Below are positions 40,219 through 48,324 of a DNA stretch of 64,000 bases, piece after piece (within the stretch, counting starts at the first letter, position 1; each line of letters begins with the position of its first letter). A model generated the notes under the pieces. The model did not search any database. It saw only the letters and a list, made by a program, of their open reading frames with translations, and had not been told where the DNA came from. Both the position numbers and the translations under genes were made by a program. The stretch comes from Pseudoduganella ginsengisoli (GTDB taxonomy: Bacteria; Pseudomonadota; Gammaproteobacteria; Burkholderiales; Burkholderiaceae_D), in NCBI RefSeq assembly GCF_009720865.1, contig NZ_WNLA01000013.1, positions 124,001 through 188,000 on the forward strand. The letters are read 5' to 3'.

Positions 40219-40432
40219 GGTGTTCGCGGCGGGAATCGAACTCCGTGGACGGAACGGACGCGGGGCTTTTGCGGGGCAGTCGGCGAGCACTGCTCGCCGC
40301 CGCAAAAGCGGCCTCCGCGCTTGCAAGCGCGGTGCCTCTTCGATTCGCCCATTCCCGAAATCGCGCAGCGATTTCGCGCCCGCGATCAGCGGGCAAGCAT
40401 GCCCTGCCGTAGCTCATCAACCATTAGCGATC
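40219..40432. other. hairpin-dense non-coding segment with tRNA T-arm-like piece
   Basis: Consecutive palindromes: a nested one at 40265-40309 (CTTTTGCGG...CCGCAAAAG around CGGCGAGCA...TGCTCGCCG), CCGCGCTTGCAAGCGCGG at 40315-40332, CGAAATCGC...GCGATTTCG at 40356-40376, and GCCCGC...GCGGGC at 40378-40394. On the minus strand, about 40225-40245, GAGTTCGATTCCCGCC looks like the T-arm of a tRNA or tmRNA but the stem does not close. No gene is seen. Confidence 0.6.
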
Positions 40433-42142
40433 CTACAACTCCCCCTTACCGCATTCTGTCGCCTTGAAATCACCCTTGCACGAAGCCATTTTTTCATCGA
40501 ACAGGATCCACGCCCACAAAACAAAAAGCGTCCGCGAAGCCATGTCATCCCCAACTCTGGATTTCCCCATCAATACGCCAATGGCCTCCATATCGAAGAC
40601 CGGTCGTTTCTCCTGATACCTCCGAAACACCGTTTCCAGATCCGCCGGTGTCCTACTAAGCCAATGCGAAAAATCCTGGTGTTCAAACGCGCGCTTGGGA
40701 TGAAACAGTCTTTTTGTAACATAGTCGATGACATGCACTGCTTCCCGCCTAGCCCAAGTCGCCCCCAGTTTCACACCAGTATTTGAATCCGGATACTCAG
40801 CAAGTATCCGATTGGTTTTCCGTAGCAGATAGACAACGAAGTCATTGCCAATTTTATCTGTCGTTCGGACCTGAAGAATCAAGTCGATAAGCGGAGGATA
40901 TGCAAATGGGAACATGACGGTGGTTCGCTTGCGCCACATGTTCCAGCTGGCTTTCACCACCTTCCCTATGAATTCTTCAATGTAGAGAAGCTGCAAAACC
41001 CCAGGGGTGTCTACCAGTTGTTGATAAAAAGAAATTTTACCGGCAAGATTTTTGTAGGCTTCATGACCTAAGCCAGCCTGGCAGGCAGGAGCAAAGCAGC
41101 TCCGGCGCTGCTCATAGCGCTCCTTGAACCGCCTCCATAACAGTTCAACAACGGCCCGTCCCTTTAATGTGCGAAATTCGATGCTATAAGCATAACTGTG
41201 CATTTTTTGGATCTTGTATAGCTCAGCAAATGCACCGTGGAGCAACACTCCATGGGGTTCTACTACCTGGCTCAGCCACATCGCTTCCAATTCCGACGAA
41301 AAACTCATTCCCTGCGATGAATTGCAACACCCCTGCATGAGCAATTCAAACTCATCAACAAAATTATCATCGAGTGGCTTACAAACCGATTGAACGCCAC
41401 ACAACGCAGCCATTTCACTTGCATATTCCAGTGCCCGGCTTCCCGGAACTCCGGTACTGTATGCAACGGTAGGCTTTCCAATACGCAGGCTTGCCGCCAT
41501 TAAGCATCGCGAGTCGGCGCCTCCCGAAAGGGTCACATTCGCAACCGGAAATTTGGCAGTGGCCAGCTTTATTCCTTCAAGGAATTTCTCCACCAACCGT
41601 TCCTTGACCTCCTCAAAATTCAGCGTTGGATTCAGAAGGAACTGGGCAGGATTCCATAGTTTACGTGAACAAACCTCAAGCGTATCCAAGTCAATAATTA
41701 CTTCAGAAGCACCAGGAATCACATTTATATCGCTCAGCGTCGTTCTTTCGTTCAGGGGGACATTAAAAGCAAGAATGTCACTGAGCGCTCCCCAATTCAT
41801 TGCACTCTTCGAACCATAATGTCGCGCCAAGACAAAAAAATCGCTGGAAAGAACGATGCGCTCATCATTGCGCCAGATATAAAGTGGAAATAGCCCAAAT
41901 CTGTCAGTGACTATGGTAACCCGTCGAAAATTCGATTCGTACTTCAAGAAAACAAACTGCCCGAATAAGCTGGATAACTCTTCAGAACCGACACTGTCCG
42001 GATCAATGTCTTCACAATACGTCCCCGCCAGATAACTTCGACAGGCATCATCGACACTGGGACACAGGGTAAAGTCGCCGGCGCCATCCAGCAAAATTAC
42101 TTCGAAATTTCCTTTGAACGAGATAACAGCTTCTTCATTCAT
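40433..42142 (-). CDS. asparagine-synthetase-like amide-forming ATPase without glutaminase cysteine
   Basis: 569 residues. The N-terminal Ntn-like domain (about 1-190) keeps RVTIVTDRFGLFPLYIW and SSDFFVLARHY but starts MNEEAV, so the Cys1 nucleophile of AsnB is missing. The C-terminal synthetase domain has the PP-loop VTLSGGADSRCLMAASL and FPFAYPPLIDLIL. Enzymes with this state (beta-lactam synthetase, lasso cyclase) adenylate a carboxylate and close an amide without glutamine. More AT-rich than its neighbours, so probably acquired. Its start overlaps the end of the preceding gene by 8 bp. Product unknown. Confidence 0.82.
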   Translation of the reverse strand: MNEEAVISFKGNFEVILLDGAGDFTLCPSVDDACRSYLAGTYCEDIDPDSVGSEELSSLFGQFVFLKYESNFRRVTIVTDRFGLFPLYIWRNDERIVLSSDFFVLARHYGSKSAMNWGALSDILAFNVPLNERTTLSDINVIPGASEVIIDLDTLEVCSRKLWNPAQFLLNPTLNFEEVKERLVEKFLEGIKLATAKFPVANVTLSGGADSRCLMAASLRIGKPTVAYSTGVPGSRALEYASEMAALCGVQSVCKPLDDNFVDEFELLMQGCCNSSQGMSFSSELEAMWLSQVVEPHGVLLHGAFAELYKIQKMHSYAYSIEFRTLKGRAVVELLWRRFKERYEQRRSCFAPACQAGLGHEAYKNLAGKISFYQQLVDTPGVLQLLYIEEFIGKVVKASWNMWRKRTTVMFPFAYPPLIDLILQVRTTDKIGNDFVVYLLRKTNRILAEYPDSNTGVKLGATWARREAVHVIDYVTKRLFHPKRAFEHQDFSHWLSRTPADLETVFRRYQEKRPVFDMEAIGVLMGKSRVGDDMASRTLFVLWAWILFDEKMASCKGDFKATECGKGEL

Positions 42143-42491
42143 CTAAGTCCTTATTTATAGCGCCAGCGCGGTTAGTCAGAGCAATATCAGCTTCAAACTC
42201 ACGATACGCCGCTAAATATCGCGTGCTTTGATCAAGGCGCTTGCACCGCTCGAAGGCAATTTTGTTTGGTCCACCGCGCCCAAAAGTTGCCTTGAGGATT
42301 CGAAATGCCAGTGCGGTCACGGTGAAACATGCATCAGTAATTTCGCGTCCCTGATCAGCCCCGGACTCGGCAATCATCAATCGGCCATTCCAAGTAAAAA
42401 GCCCAGCAGTCTTTCCCCATCTCGAAGTGCGGGATTCGAGGCAAAAAACCCACTTTCCGCCCAGCTTCATGCCAGATTTTTGTCTAATCAT
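42135..42491 (-). CDS. unknown 118-residue protein coupled to the asparagine-synthetase-like gene
   Basis: Start at 42491 (MIRQKSGMKLGG) chosen for AGGA six to seven bases upstream; the frame is open to 42548. It contains KWVFCLESRTSRWGKTAGLFTWNGRLMIAESG, a beta-rich N-terminal half, and a helical C-terminal half (AFRILKATFGRGGPNKIAFERCKRL). No known family recognised; it does not show the lasso B2 protease or PqqD motifs I looked for. The stop overlaps the next start (ATGAATGA), so the two products are probably made together. Confidence 0.65.
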   Translation of the reverse strand: MIRQKSGMKLGGKWVFCLESRTSRWGKTAGLFTWNGRLMIAESGADQGREITDACFTVTALAFRILKATFGRGGPNKIAFERCKRLDQSTRYLAAYREFEADIALTNRAGAINKDLDE

Positions 42492-42698
42492 GCCATTTCC
42501 TAGCATGAAATCCACGAAAATGCCCTCCGTGCGCCCATTCCCTGCCATTCCGTCAGCAAGCCGCAGCGATAAATAAAGCGCCCATCCAAATTAATTCCCC
42601 ACTCAAACGATCCGTGCGCCAGCGAATATCTATTCCCGTATATTCCCTTCGCAGGGCAGGCATTTCGCCAACCCGCAACCGTTATGGAGGAGTTCGTC

Positions 42699-42863
42699 AT
42701 GGCGCAATCCAAATCCACCGGCACGCAAAACCGCCAGTCCGCAAACGAAGTGGACAGCGACGCAAAGAAATCCACGCAAAAAGATAAAGGCAGTAAATCC
42801 ACAGTCGGCCAGTCAAAAACCGGCGCCGATAAAAGTACTGCTAAGAAACAAAGCAAGCGGTGA
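42699..42863 (+). CDS. small basic hydrophilic protein
   Basis: 54 residues, starting MAQSKSTGTQNRQSANEVDS and ending TAKKQSKR. GGAGGAG lies 9 bases before the ATG, a very strong site. Composition is Lys, Ser, Thr, Gln and Asp, so the protein is probably disordered. It has its own hairpin terminator. It resembles in composition the proteins at 42992, 43403 and 51354. Function unknown; such proteins often accompany stress responses, which is inference. Confidence 0.7.
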   Translation: MAQSKSTGTQNRQSANEVDSDAKKSTQKDKGSKSTVGQSKTGADKSTAKKQSKR

Positions 42864-42867
42864 TGCA

Positions 42868-42907
42868 AAACCGTGCATCCAGGCGCCAACGCATGAATGC
42901 ACGGTTT
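42868..42907 (+). terminator. hairpin after the small basic protein gene
   Basis: AAACCGTGCAT (42868-42878) pairs exactly with ATGCACGGTTT (42897-42907); short T-rich end. Confidence 0.65.
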
Positions 42908-42991
42908 CCAATTACCAAGTTACCTGTTGTGCGCCCTCAACTGAGAGAGCGGAATATGATGGAACTTCACTCACCACAAAGGAGACATGTC

Positions 42992-43273
42992 ATGGCTACC
43001 GATCAGTCGAAAGAGCAATCGCAAAATCCTCAGGTGCAGAAATCGCAGAACCAGCAATCTCAGCAGTCCCCCAATCAACAGTCGCAAAACCAGCAGCAGA
43101 ATAAACAACAGCAAGACAGCCGGATTAATCCCCACACCACCCAAACAGGCAACCAGCAATCCGGCAAAGGCACTGGCAGCCAATCCGGCGGCATGAGCGA
43201 TTCCGACCGCAGCAGTAATGCGCAGCGCGACAATCTTTCCAATCAGCAGGATCAATCGAATAAACGTTCCTGA
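42992..43273 (+). CDS. Gln/Ser/Asn-rich low-complexity small protein
   Basis: 93 residues from the ATG at 42992, with AAAGGAG nine bases before. After MATDQSKEQSQNPQVQ the sequence is dominated by Gln, Ser and Asn (SQNQQSQQSPNQQSQNQQQ) and ends NQQDQSNKRS. No ordered domain is expected. The gene is followed by a strong terminator. Unknown function. Confidence 0.75.
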   Translation: MATDQSKEQSQNPQVQKSQNQQSQQSPNQQSQNQQQNKQQQDSRINPHTTQTGNQQSGKGTGSQSGGMSDSDRSSNAQRDNLSNQQDQSNKRS

Positions 43274-43300
43274 CGGATATTAACCCGTCAATTGAATGCA

Positions 43301-43330
43301 GCCTTGGGCATGATGTGCCCAAGGCTTTTT
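43301..43330 (+). terminator. rho-independent terminator
   Basis: GCCTTGGGCA (43301-43310) pairs with TGCCCAAGGC (43316-43325), followed by TTTTT. Confidence 0.9.
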
Positions 43331-43402
43331 GCGCATGCAGTGCGCCACACAATGGAGATTCGCCCTAGCATGGTGGTCCGGCGCGAATAAAGGAGACCAA
43401 TC

Positions 43403-43654
43403 ATGACCGTCGACAATATCATCAGGGGCCGTAAATTCGAACAAACCACGCATTCTGGCCATTCCAGTTTAGCCGCAGTGGGCGCTAAAACCGGCAATCC
43501 CATACCCGATGGCAACCGCCAGTCCGATACCCGCACGGATGACTTATTATCCGGAGGCGTGACGGAAACGCAGCGCTCCGGCAGCTTTCAAAAAGACAAT
43601 AAAGCAGAAGATTTGGAAAAAAGCCTTGGCAAGCAACCGGGCAATCGGCAATAA
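43403..43654 (+). CDS. small hydrophilic protein of unknown function
   Basis: 83 residues; AAAGGAG before the ATG. MTVDNIIRGRKFEQTTHSGHSSLAAVGAKTG, then charged and polar (KDNKAEDLEKSLGKQPGNRQ). Probably disordered and cytosolic. Convergent with the GlxA-type regulator gene, 22 bp apart. No family recognised. Confidence 0.7.
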   Translation: MTVDNIIRGRKFEQTTHSGHSSLAAVGAKTGNPIPDGNRQSDTRTDDLLSGGVTETQRSGSFQKDNKAEDLEKSLGKQPGNRQ

Positions 43655-43676
43655 GCTGTTTCCGGTAGAAAAATAG

Positions 43677-44633
43677 TTATTCGCGAATATCACGCAAGCC
43701 CTTGCCCAGCCGTTTGCGCAGCAAGGTACGCAACGTCACGCCATCGCTATAGCCAACCTGTTCGGCAATCCGGTCAATATTACTGCCCGTGGTTTTCAAT
43801 AAATGCACGGCCCGCTCAATACGCAAATCTTGCACATAGCCAACCGGTGTCTTGCCCATGACATCTTGCAGCCGCCGCGCCAATGTCCGCTTGCTGGTGG
43901 CCAGCGCGTCGGCTGCCGCATCCAGTGAAAAGCCCTGCCCCAGGTTTTCCCGCGCCCAGCGGTCGAAACGGGACACCAGCGGATCCGCATGCGCCAAATG
44001 GTCGGAAATCACATACGCCGACTGCGATGGCCGCGCATCGACAATCAAATAGCGCGCGACCAATTCCGCCAGCTCCGGGCTGGATTGGCGGATCAGCCAC
44101 AGCGCCATATCCAGGTGGCTCAGCGCCGCGCCGGCTGTCACGAATTGCCCGGAATGCACGACCATGCGCTGCGCGTCGAGCCGCACGCGCGGGTAGCGCT
44201 GCCTGAACATCGGCGTCAGCCACCACGTCGTCGTCGCATCTTGCTCATCCAGCAATCCGCTTTCCGCCAGCACGAATGTGCCGATGCATGCGGCAGCAAT
44301 GCGGACGCCCTGCCCGGCCCAGCACCGTAATGCATCGGCAGCGTCCGCAATTTCATCCGTGGCCAGCGCGCGCGCCAGCGGTTCCGGCATCTTGTGGCCA
44401 ATGGCGGGAACAATCACCAGGTCCGGCGTACCGCAGTCCGCCAGTGGCGCCACCGGCACGCCCATGCCCTGCGAACTGCGCACGGCGGAACGCAGTCCCG
44501 TCAATGTCACGTCAAATGCGGGCGGCGGCGCTTCCTGCAATGCCGCCAGTTCGTTGGCCGTCGTGAACGCATCCAAAATCGTGGCCAGGCCCGTATCAAA
44601 CACGCTGTCCAGCGCCAGCACGACAATCCTCAT
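43677..44633 (-). CDS. GlxA family transcriptional regulator (DJ-1/PfpI + AraC)
   Basis: 318 residues. N-terminal DJ-1/PfpI-like domain (MRIVVLALDSVFDTGLATILDAF to RIAAACIGTFVLAESGLLD, with the nucleophile-like Cys) and C-terminal AraC double HTH (GFSLDAAADALATSKRTLARRLQDVMGKTPVGYVQDLRIERAVHLLKTT). Start at 44633; the longer frame lacks a matching N-terminus. It is divergent from the monooxygenase-thioesterase genes, so it probably controls them; the ligand is unknown. Confidence 0.9.
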   Translation of the reverse strand: MRIVVLALDSVFDTGLATILDAFTTANELAALQEAPPPAFDVTLTGLRSAVRSSQGMGVPVAPLADCGTPDLVIVPAIGHKMPEPLARALATDEIADAADALRCWAGQGVRIAAACIGTFVLAESGLLDEQDATTTWWLTPMFRQRYPRVRLDAQRMVVHSGQFVTAGAALSHLDMALWLIRQSSPELAELVARYLIVDARPSQSAYVISDHLAHADPLVSRFDRWARENLGQGFSLDAAADALATSKRTLARRLQDVMGKTPVGYVQDLRIERAVHLLKTTGSNIDRIAEQVGYSDGVTLRTLLRKRLGKGLRDIRE

Positions 44634-44741
44634 GGCAAATTCCCTACCAAAGATGGCAATCCTGCCAGTGTCGCACCGGGTAGCGGCTCTGTAAAGTGAC
44701 ACCCATCGCAATCAGCGATTACACCCAACCACTAGGAGATT

Positions 44742-45041
44742 ATGATGATCAAGCACGCCCTGTTCGCCCGTTTCGAAGCCCAGCCTGGCAAAGAAGCCGC
44801 TGTCGCGCAATTCCTGGAAGCGGGCCTGGCCATGGCCAATGAAGAAGCCGGCACCAAGGTCTGGTTTGCACTGCAATTGTCGGACCGCGAATTCGGCGTG
44901 TTCGATGCATTTGAAACGGAAGAAGCGCGCCAGGCGCACTTGAGCGGCCCGATTGCCCAGGCGCTGATGGCGCAAGGCCCGCAATTGTTCACCAGCACGC
45001 CATCGATCCAGCCTATCCGCGTGCTGGGCGTGAAGAAGTAA
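44742..45041 (+). CDS. antibiotic biosynthesis monooxygenase-fold protein
   Basis: 99 residues. A dimeric alpha+beta-barrel (ABM) fold: IKHALFARFEAQPGKEAAVAQFLEAGLAMANEEAGTKVWFALQLSDREFGVFDAFETEEARQAHL. ABM proteins can be cofactor-free oxygenases or heme-related; the substrate is not known. AGGAG before the ATG. It lies between the divergent GlxA gene and a thioesterase 16 bp downstream. Confidence 0.85.
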   Translation: MMIKHALFARFEAQPGKEAAVAQFLEAGLAMANEEAGTKVWFALQLSDREFGVFDAFETEEARQAHLSGPIAQALMAQGPQLFTSTPSIQPIRVLGVKK

Positions 45042-45057
45042 TTAAAGGAAAACCGCC

Positions 45058-45498
45058 ATGTATGAAAAAACGCTGGTCGCCGGCTGGGGCGATATGGATT
45101 TCAATTCCCACATGCGCAATACCGCGTATCTGGACAAGTCAGCCAACGTGCGCATGATGTATTTCGCGCAATGCGGTTTTCCCATGGCGGAATTCATGCG
45201 CTTGAAACTGGGCCCGGTGGTCATGCGCGACGAAGTGGAATACTTCCGTGAATGCCATTTGCTCGATGAGATCACAGTCACATTTGCCATGGCAGGCTTG
45301 TCGGACGATGCCAGCCGCATGATGCTGCGCAATGAATTCTTCCGCAAAGGCGTGCTGTGCGCCCGTGTCACGTCGACGGCAGGCTGGTTTGACCTGGCCA
45401 ACCGCAAATTGACGGTGCCGCCGGATAACCTGGCGCAACCGCTGCGCGAGCTGGCCCGTACGGACGATTTCAAGGTGTTGCCGGGCAGTGCGCGGTAA
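45058..45498 (+). CDS. hotdog-fold acyl-CoA thioesterase
   Basis: 146 residues. The 4HBT/FadM-type pattern: GWGDMDFNSHMRNTAYLDKSANVRMMYF, with Asp-x-Asp/Asn-x-His near the N-terminus, and ITVTFAMAGLSDDASRMMLRNEFF in the central helix and sheet. Hydrolyses acyl-CoA thioesters; chain length unknown. AAAGGAAAA before the ATG. Likely co-transcribed with the ABM gene. Confidence 0.83.
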   Translation: MYEKTLVAGWGDMDFNSHMRNTAYLDKSANVRMMYFAQCGFPMAEFMRLKLGPVVMRDEVEYFRECHLLDEITVTFAMAGLSDDASRMMLRNEFFRKGVLCARVTSTAGWFDLANRKLTVPPDNLAQPLRELARTDDFKVLPGSAR

Positions 45499-45590
45499 TT
45501 AACAGGTATATGCGGCGGGTGTCCTGCGAGAAATCAACCTTTCAGGCAAAATGTTCCGGTTGTTATCACATTCACCCGGAGCCCCGCCCC

Positions 45591-45890
45591 ATGATTTACG
45601 AAATCGCTGAAATCCAGATCAAACCGGACACCCACGCTGCCTTCGAAGCGGCCGTCAAGGAAGCCATTCCCCTGTTCAAGCGCGCGAAAGGCTGCGAAGC
45701 CATGCGCCTGGAACGCATCATCGAGCGCCCTGACACGTACCACCTGGTCATCAACTGGACCACGCTGGAAAACCACACGGTGGATTTCCGCGGCAGTGAA
45801 GATTTCCAGACCTGGCGCGGCCTGGTGGGCGGCTACTTTGCCCAGCCACCCAAGGTTGAACACACGGAAACCGTACTGACCGGCTTCTGA
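45591..45890 (+). CDS. second ABM-fold monooxygenase-like protein
   Basis: 99 residues: MIYEIAEIQIKPDTHAAFEAAVKEAIPLFKRAKGCEAMRLERIIERPDTYHLVINWTTLENHT. The typical ABM strand-helix-strand pattern with W and H. It starts 92 bp after the thioesterase, so an own promoter is possible. It differs clearly from the ABM protein at 44742. Function unknown. Confidence 0.82.
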   Translation: MIYEIAEIQIKPDTHAAFEAAVKEAIPLFKRAKGCEAMRLERIIERPDTYHLVINWTTLENHTVDFRGSEDFQTWRGLVGGYFAQPPKVEHTETVLTGF

Positions 45891-45965
45891 CCGCTGCCGC
45901 GCGCCGTGCGCCAGTTGGCGCGCGGCGCAGGCACAATGAGGCCATCCCCGCAATGGAGCAAAACA

Positions 45966-46268
45966 ATGGCCAACACGATTTACCGCAATTTCATGAGCGT
46001 CGCGGATGCCCAAGCCGCGCGCAGTGCACTCCTCCAGGCCGGTTTCCCCCCGGCTTCAGTCCACCTGACGCCGCACAAGGCGCCTGCCGGCGATACCACC
46101 GTCAGCACAGTGGAAAACATCATGAATTCCCTGACGCCGGACAGCGCCGACAATACCGACGAGCCACGCCCGAAGCCTGTCGCCCTGCTGGCGGTCGACG
46201 TGCTGGACGATGAACAGCGCGAGCAGGCGGATTCCATCATGGAAGGCCATAACGCTATCGATGCGTGA
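45966..46268 (+). CDS. uncharacterised 100-residue protein
   Basis: MANTIYRNFMSVADAQAARSALLQAGFPPASVHLTPHKAPAGDTTVSTVENIMNSL. The start resembles stress-related proteins whose N-terminus reads as a beta-alpha-beta unit (a variable A-x-x-A-x-x-x-L-x-x-x-G-F pattern). The rest is acidic and probably loose (DSADNTDEPRPKP). Soluble and small. Short purine-rich AATGGAGC before the start. Unknown function. Confidence 0.7.
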   Translation: MANTIYRNFMSVADAQAARSALLQAGFPPASVHLTPHKAPAGDTTVSTVENIMNSLTPDSADNTDEPRPKPVALLAVDVLDDEQREQADSIMEGHNAIDA

Positions 46269-46349
46269 TAGGGCACGCTGTCCGTCGCTGTGCTGTTTTT
46301 GGCCGGATTTGATGCTTTTTATAGGTTTAAGCCAAAAGCATTGCCACCC

Positions 46350-46385
46350 ATAATGAAGCTATCCACCAACCAGGAGCTTCATTAT
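46350..46385 (+). promoter_or_regulatory. perfect hairpin covering the start of the SLAC1/TehA-like gene
   Basis: ATAATGAAGCT (46350-46360) is exactly complementary to AGCTTCATTAT (46375-46385), with a 14-base loop. The right arm includes part of the CAGGAG ribosome binding site (46371-46376) and the first two bases of the ATG at 46384. In RNA it would hide the site. Confidence 0.7.
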
Positions 46386-47355
46386 GGAAACCACGCCCCG
46401 CACTGCCGGGCAATCCGTCCGGCACTTACCCGTCAACTTGTTTGCCTCGGTCATGGGCATCGCCGGCCTGGCGCTGGCGTGGCGGCTGGCTGAGCCGGCG
46501 TATGGCGCCAGCCCGGCCATTGGCCAAATCACAGGCGCCGCCGCCGTGGTGGTCTTTATTGCGCTGGCCGCAGCCTACAGCACCAAACTGATCCGCTTCC
46601 CGGACGCCGTGCGCCATGAATTCCGCCATCCCGTGGCAGGCAATTTCTTTGGCACCATCGGCATCGGCCTGTTGCTGCTGTCCGCCGTGCTGGGCGCATG
46701 GAACAGCACACTGCAGCAAGCCGTCTGGCTCATCGGCGTGGCCGCGACCTTGTCACTGGGATTCATTATGGCGGCCCGCCTGCTGGGCGGCGGCGGCGGG
46801 CACGCAGCTGCCGTGCCTGCATGGCTGATACCCGGCGTGGCAGCGCTGGACATTGTGGTGACCGGCGCCACGATGCCAATGGCGTGGGCGCATGACATCA
46901 ATGTGCTGGCCGCCGCCATTGGTTCCGTGATGGCAGTCGTGTTGTTTGTCATGATCTTTGCGCGGCTGGTCCAGCATGAGCCGCTGCCGGCCGGCATGAC
47001 GCCATCGCTGATGGTCATGATTGCGCCATTCGAAGTGGGTTTCCTCGCATACCTGAACTTGCGCCACGAAGTCGACTTGTTTGCCGCCCTGCTGTTCTGG
47101 TTTGGCCTGTTCTTGTTTGCCGTGCTGTCGGTGCGCGTGTTCCGTCCATCGGTGCCGTTTGGTCCTGCATGGTGGGGCATCAGCTTTCCATTGGCCGCGC
47201 TGGCGAATGCGGCGCTGAAATATGCCGATGCCACGGGCAGCCCGCTGCTGGCGTGGCTGGCCGCCGCGCTGCTGGCCTTCCTGACAGTGGCGATCGGCGT
47301 GCTGGCGGTCCGTACCGTACACTCGCTGGTTAAAGGCCAGTTGCTGGTCCAATAA
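46384..47355 (+). CDS. SLAC1/TehA-type anion channel or transporter
   Basis: 323 residues with ten hydrophobic helices, of the tellurite-resistance/C4-dicarboxylate (TDT) family. VNLFASVMGIAGLALAWRLAEPAYG at the start, HPVAGNFFGTIGIGLLLLSAVLG and ALLFWFGLFLFAVLSVRVF later are typical of this family, including the Phe gating region. It moves an anion, or tellurite-related compounds, across the inner membrane; specificity unknown. A GlxA regulator follows after 9 bp. Confidence 0.85.
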   Translation: METTPRTAGQSVRHLPVNLFASVMGIAGLALAWRLAEPAYGASPAIGQITGAAAVVVFIALAAAYSTKLIRFPDAVRHEFRHPVAGNFFGTIGIGLLLLSAVLGAWNSTLQQAVWLIGVAATLSLGFIMAARLLGGGGGHAAAVPAWLIPGVAALDIVVTGATMPMAWAHDINVLAAAIGSVMAVVLFVMIFARLVQHEPLPAGMTPSLMVMIAPFEVGFLAYLNLRHEVDLFAALLFWFGLFLFAVLSVRVFRPSVPFGPAWWGISFPLAALANAALKYADATGSPLLAWLAAALLAFLTVAIGVLAVRTVHSLVKGQLLVQ

Positions 47356-47364
47356 GGAGAACCG

Positions 47365-48324
47365 ATGCTGATTGCCATCCTCGCCTTCCCCGGCGCGCAA
47401 ATGCTCGATATTGCCGGGCCGCTGGACGTGTTCCACGAAGCGTCGCGCCATGTGCCGCCAGAGCGGGCCTATCGCTTCGCGCTGGTCGCGGCCAAGGCGG
47501 GACCGCTGACCGCGTCGAACGGCGTCGTGCTGCATGCGCAATATGGGCTGGACGACCTCGATGGCGGCATCGACACGTTATTGGTGGCGGGCAGCCCTGC
47601 CATCCAATCGTTGCCAGGCGAAGCCGAACTGGTCGCCTGGCTGCAGCGGCAGGCGCCGCGCGTGCGGCGGCTGGGCTCGGTCTGCTCCGGCGCCCTGCTG
47701 CTGGCGCGCACAGGGCTCATGGATGGCAAGCGGGTGACCACGCACTGGAATGTGTCGGCCCATCTGGCGCGCAGCTTTCCCTGCTTAAAAGTGCAGGCGG
47801 ACCAGATCTATGTGCGTGACGGCGCGCTGTACACGTCGGCCGGTGTCAGCGCAGGCATGGACTTGGCGCTGGCGCTGGTCGAAGAAGACCATGGCCGCGA
47901 AGTCGCGCTGCGGACTGCGCGTGAACTGGTGCTGTTCTTGAAGCGGCCGGGAGGGCAATCGCAATTCAGCACGCACCTGGCAGCCCAGTCCACCGAGCGC
48001 GACAGCATCCGCGACGTCCAGGCGTGGGTGCTGGAGCGGCTGGCCGAACCGGTGTCGATCGACAGCATGGCGGCGCGGGCCGGCATGAGCACGCGCAATT
48101 TCTCCCGCCTGTTCAAGCAGGACACCGGCATGACACCGGCGGAATTCGTGGAAAGCGCCCGCATCGACATGGCGCGGCGCTTGCTGGAAGACACCGCCAA
48201 TCCGCTCAAGCGCATTGCCGCGCACAGCGGGTTCGGCAATCCGAACGGGTTGCGGCGCGCGTTCCAGCGCCGCCTGGGCATCACGCCCGGCGATTACCGC
48301 CAGCGCTTCCGCACGGCGTCATGA
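47365..48324 (+). CDS. GlxA family transcriptional regulator (DJ-1/PfpI + AraC)
   Basis: 319 residues. N-terminal DJ-1/PfpI-like (MLIAILAFPGAQMLDIAGPLDVFHEA to GSVCSGALLLARTGLMDGKRVTTHWN, with Cys), C-terminal AraC HTH (SIDSMAARAGMSTRNFSRLFKQDTGMTPAEFVESARIDMARRLLE). Co-transcribed with the channel gene before it, with AAGGAG before the ATG. Its last 6 bp overlap the end of pncB on the other strand. A second, divergent copy of the same family is at 43677. Confidence 0.9.
   Translation: MLIAILAFPGAQMLDIAGPLDVFHEASRHVPPERAYRFALVAAKAGPLTASNGVVLHAQYGLDDLDGGIDTLLVAGSPAIQSLPGEAELVAWLQRQAPRVRRLGSVCSGALLLARTGLMDGKRVTTHWNVSAHLARSFPCLKVQADQIYVRDGALYTSAGVSAGMDLALALVEEDHGREVALRTARELVLFLKRPGGQSQFSTHLAAQSTERDSIRDVQAWVLERLAEPVSIDSMAARAGMSTRNFSRLFKQDTGMTPAEFVESARIDMARRLLEDTANPLKRIAAHSGFGNPNGLRRAFQRRLGITPGDYRQRFRTAS

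Noticed and set aside
40219..40260. tRNA gene on the minus strand
   Set aside because: Only a T-arm-like stretch is present; the stem does not close, and no acceptor, D-arm or anticodon arm can be drawn.
40139..40786. Overlapping frames on both strands between attR and the asparagine-synthetase-like gene
   Set aside because: Frames run through hairpins and the T-arm-like piece, with Arg/Pro-rich translations and no ribosome binding site.
42492..42698. Lasso-type precursor peptide upstream of the asparagine-synthetase-like operon
   Set aside because: Looked for a short peptide with a leader Thr and a Gly-start core with Asp/Glu at 7-9; found nothing convincing, and no B2 protease either.
42500..42889. 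129-codon minus-strand frame over the small basic protein gene
   Set aside because: Antisense to a gene with a strong ribosome binding site and terminator; hydrophobic random translation.
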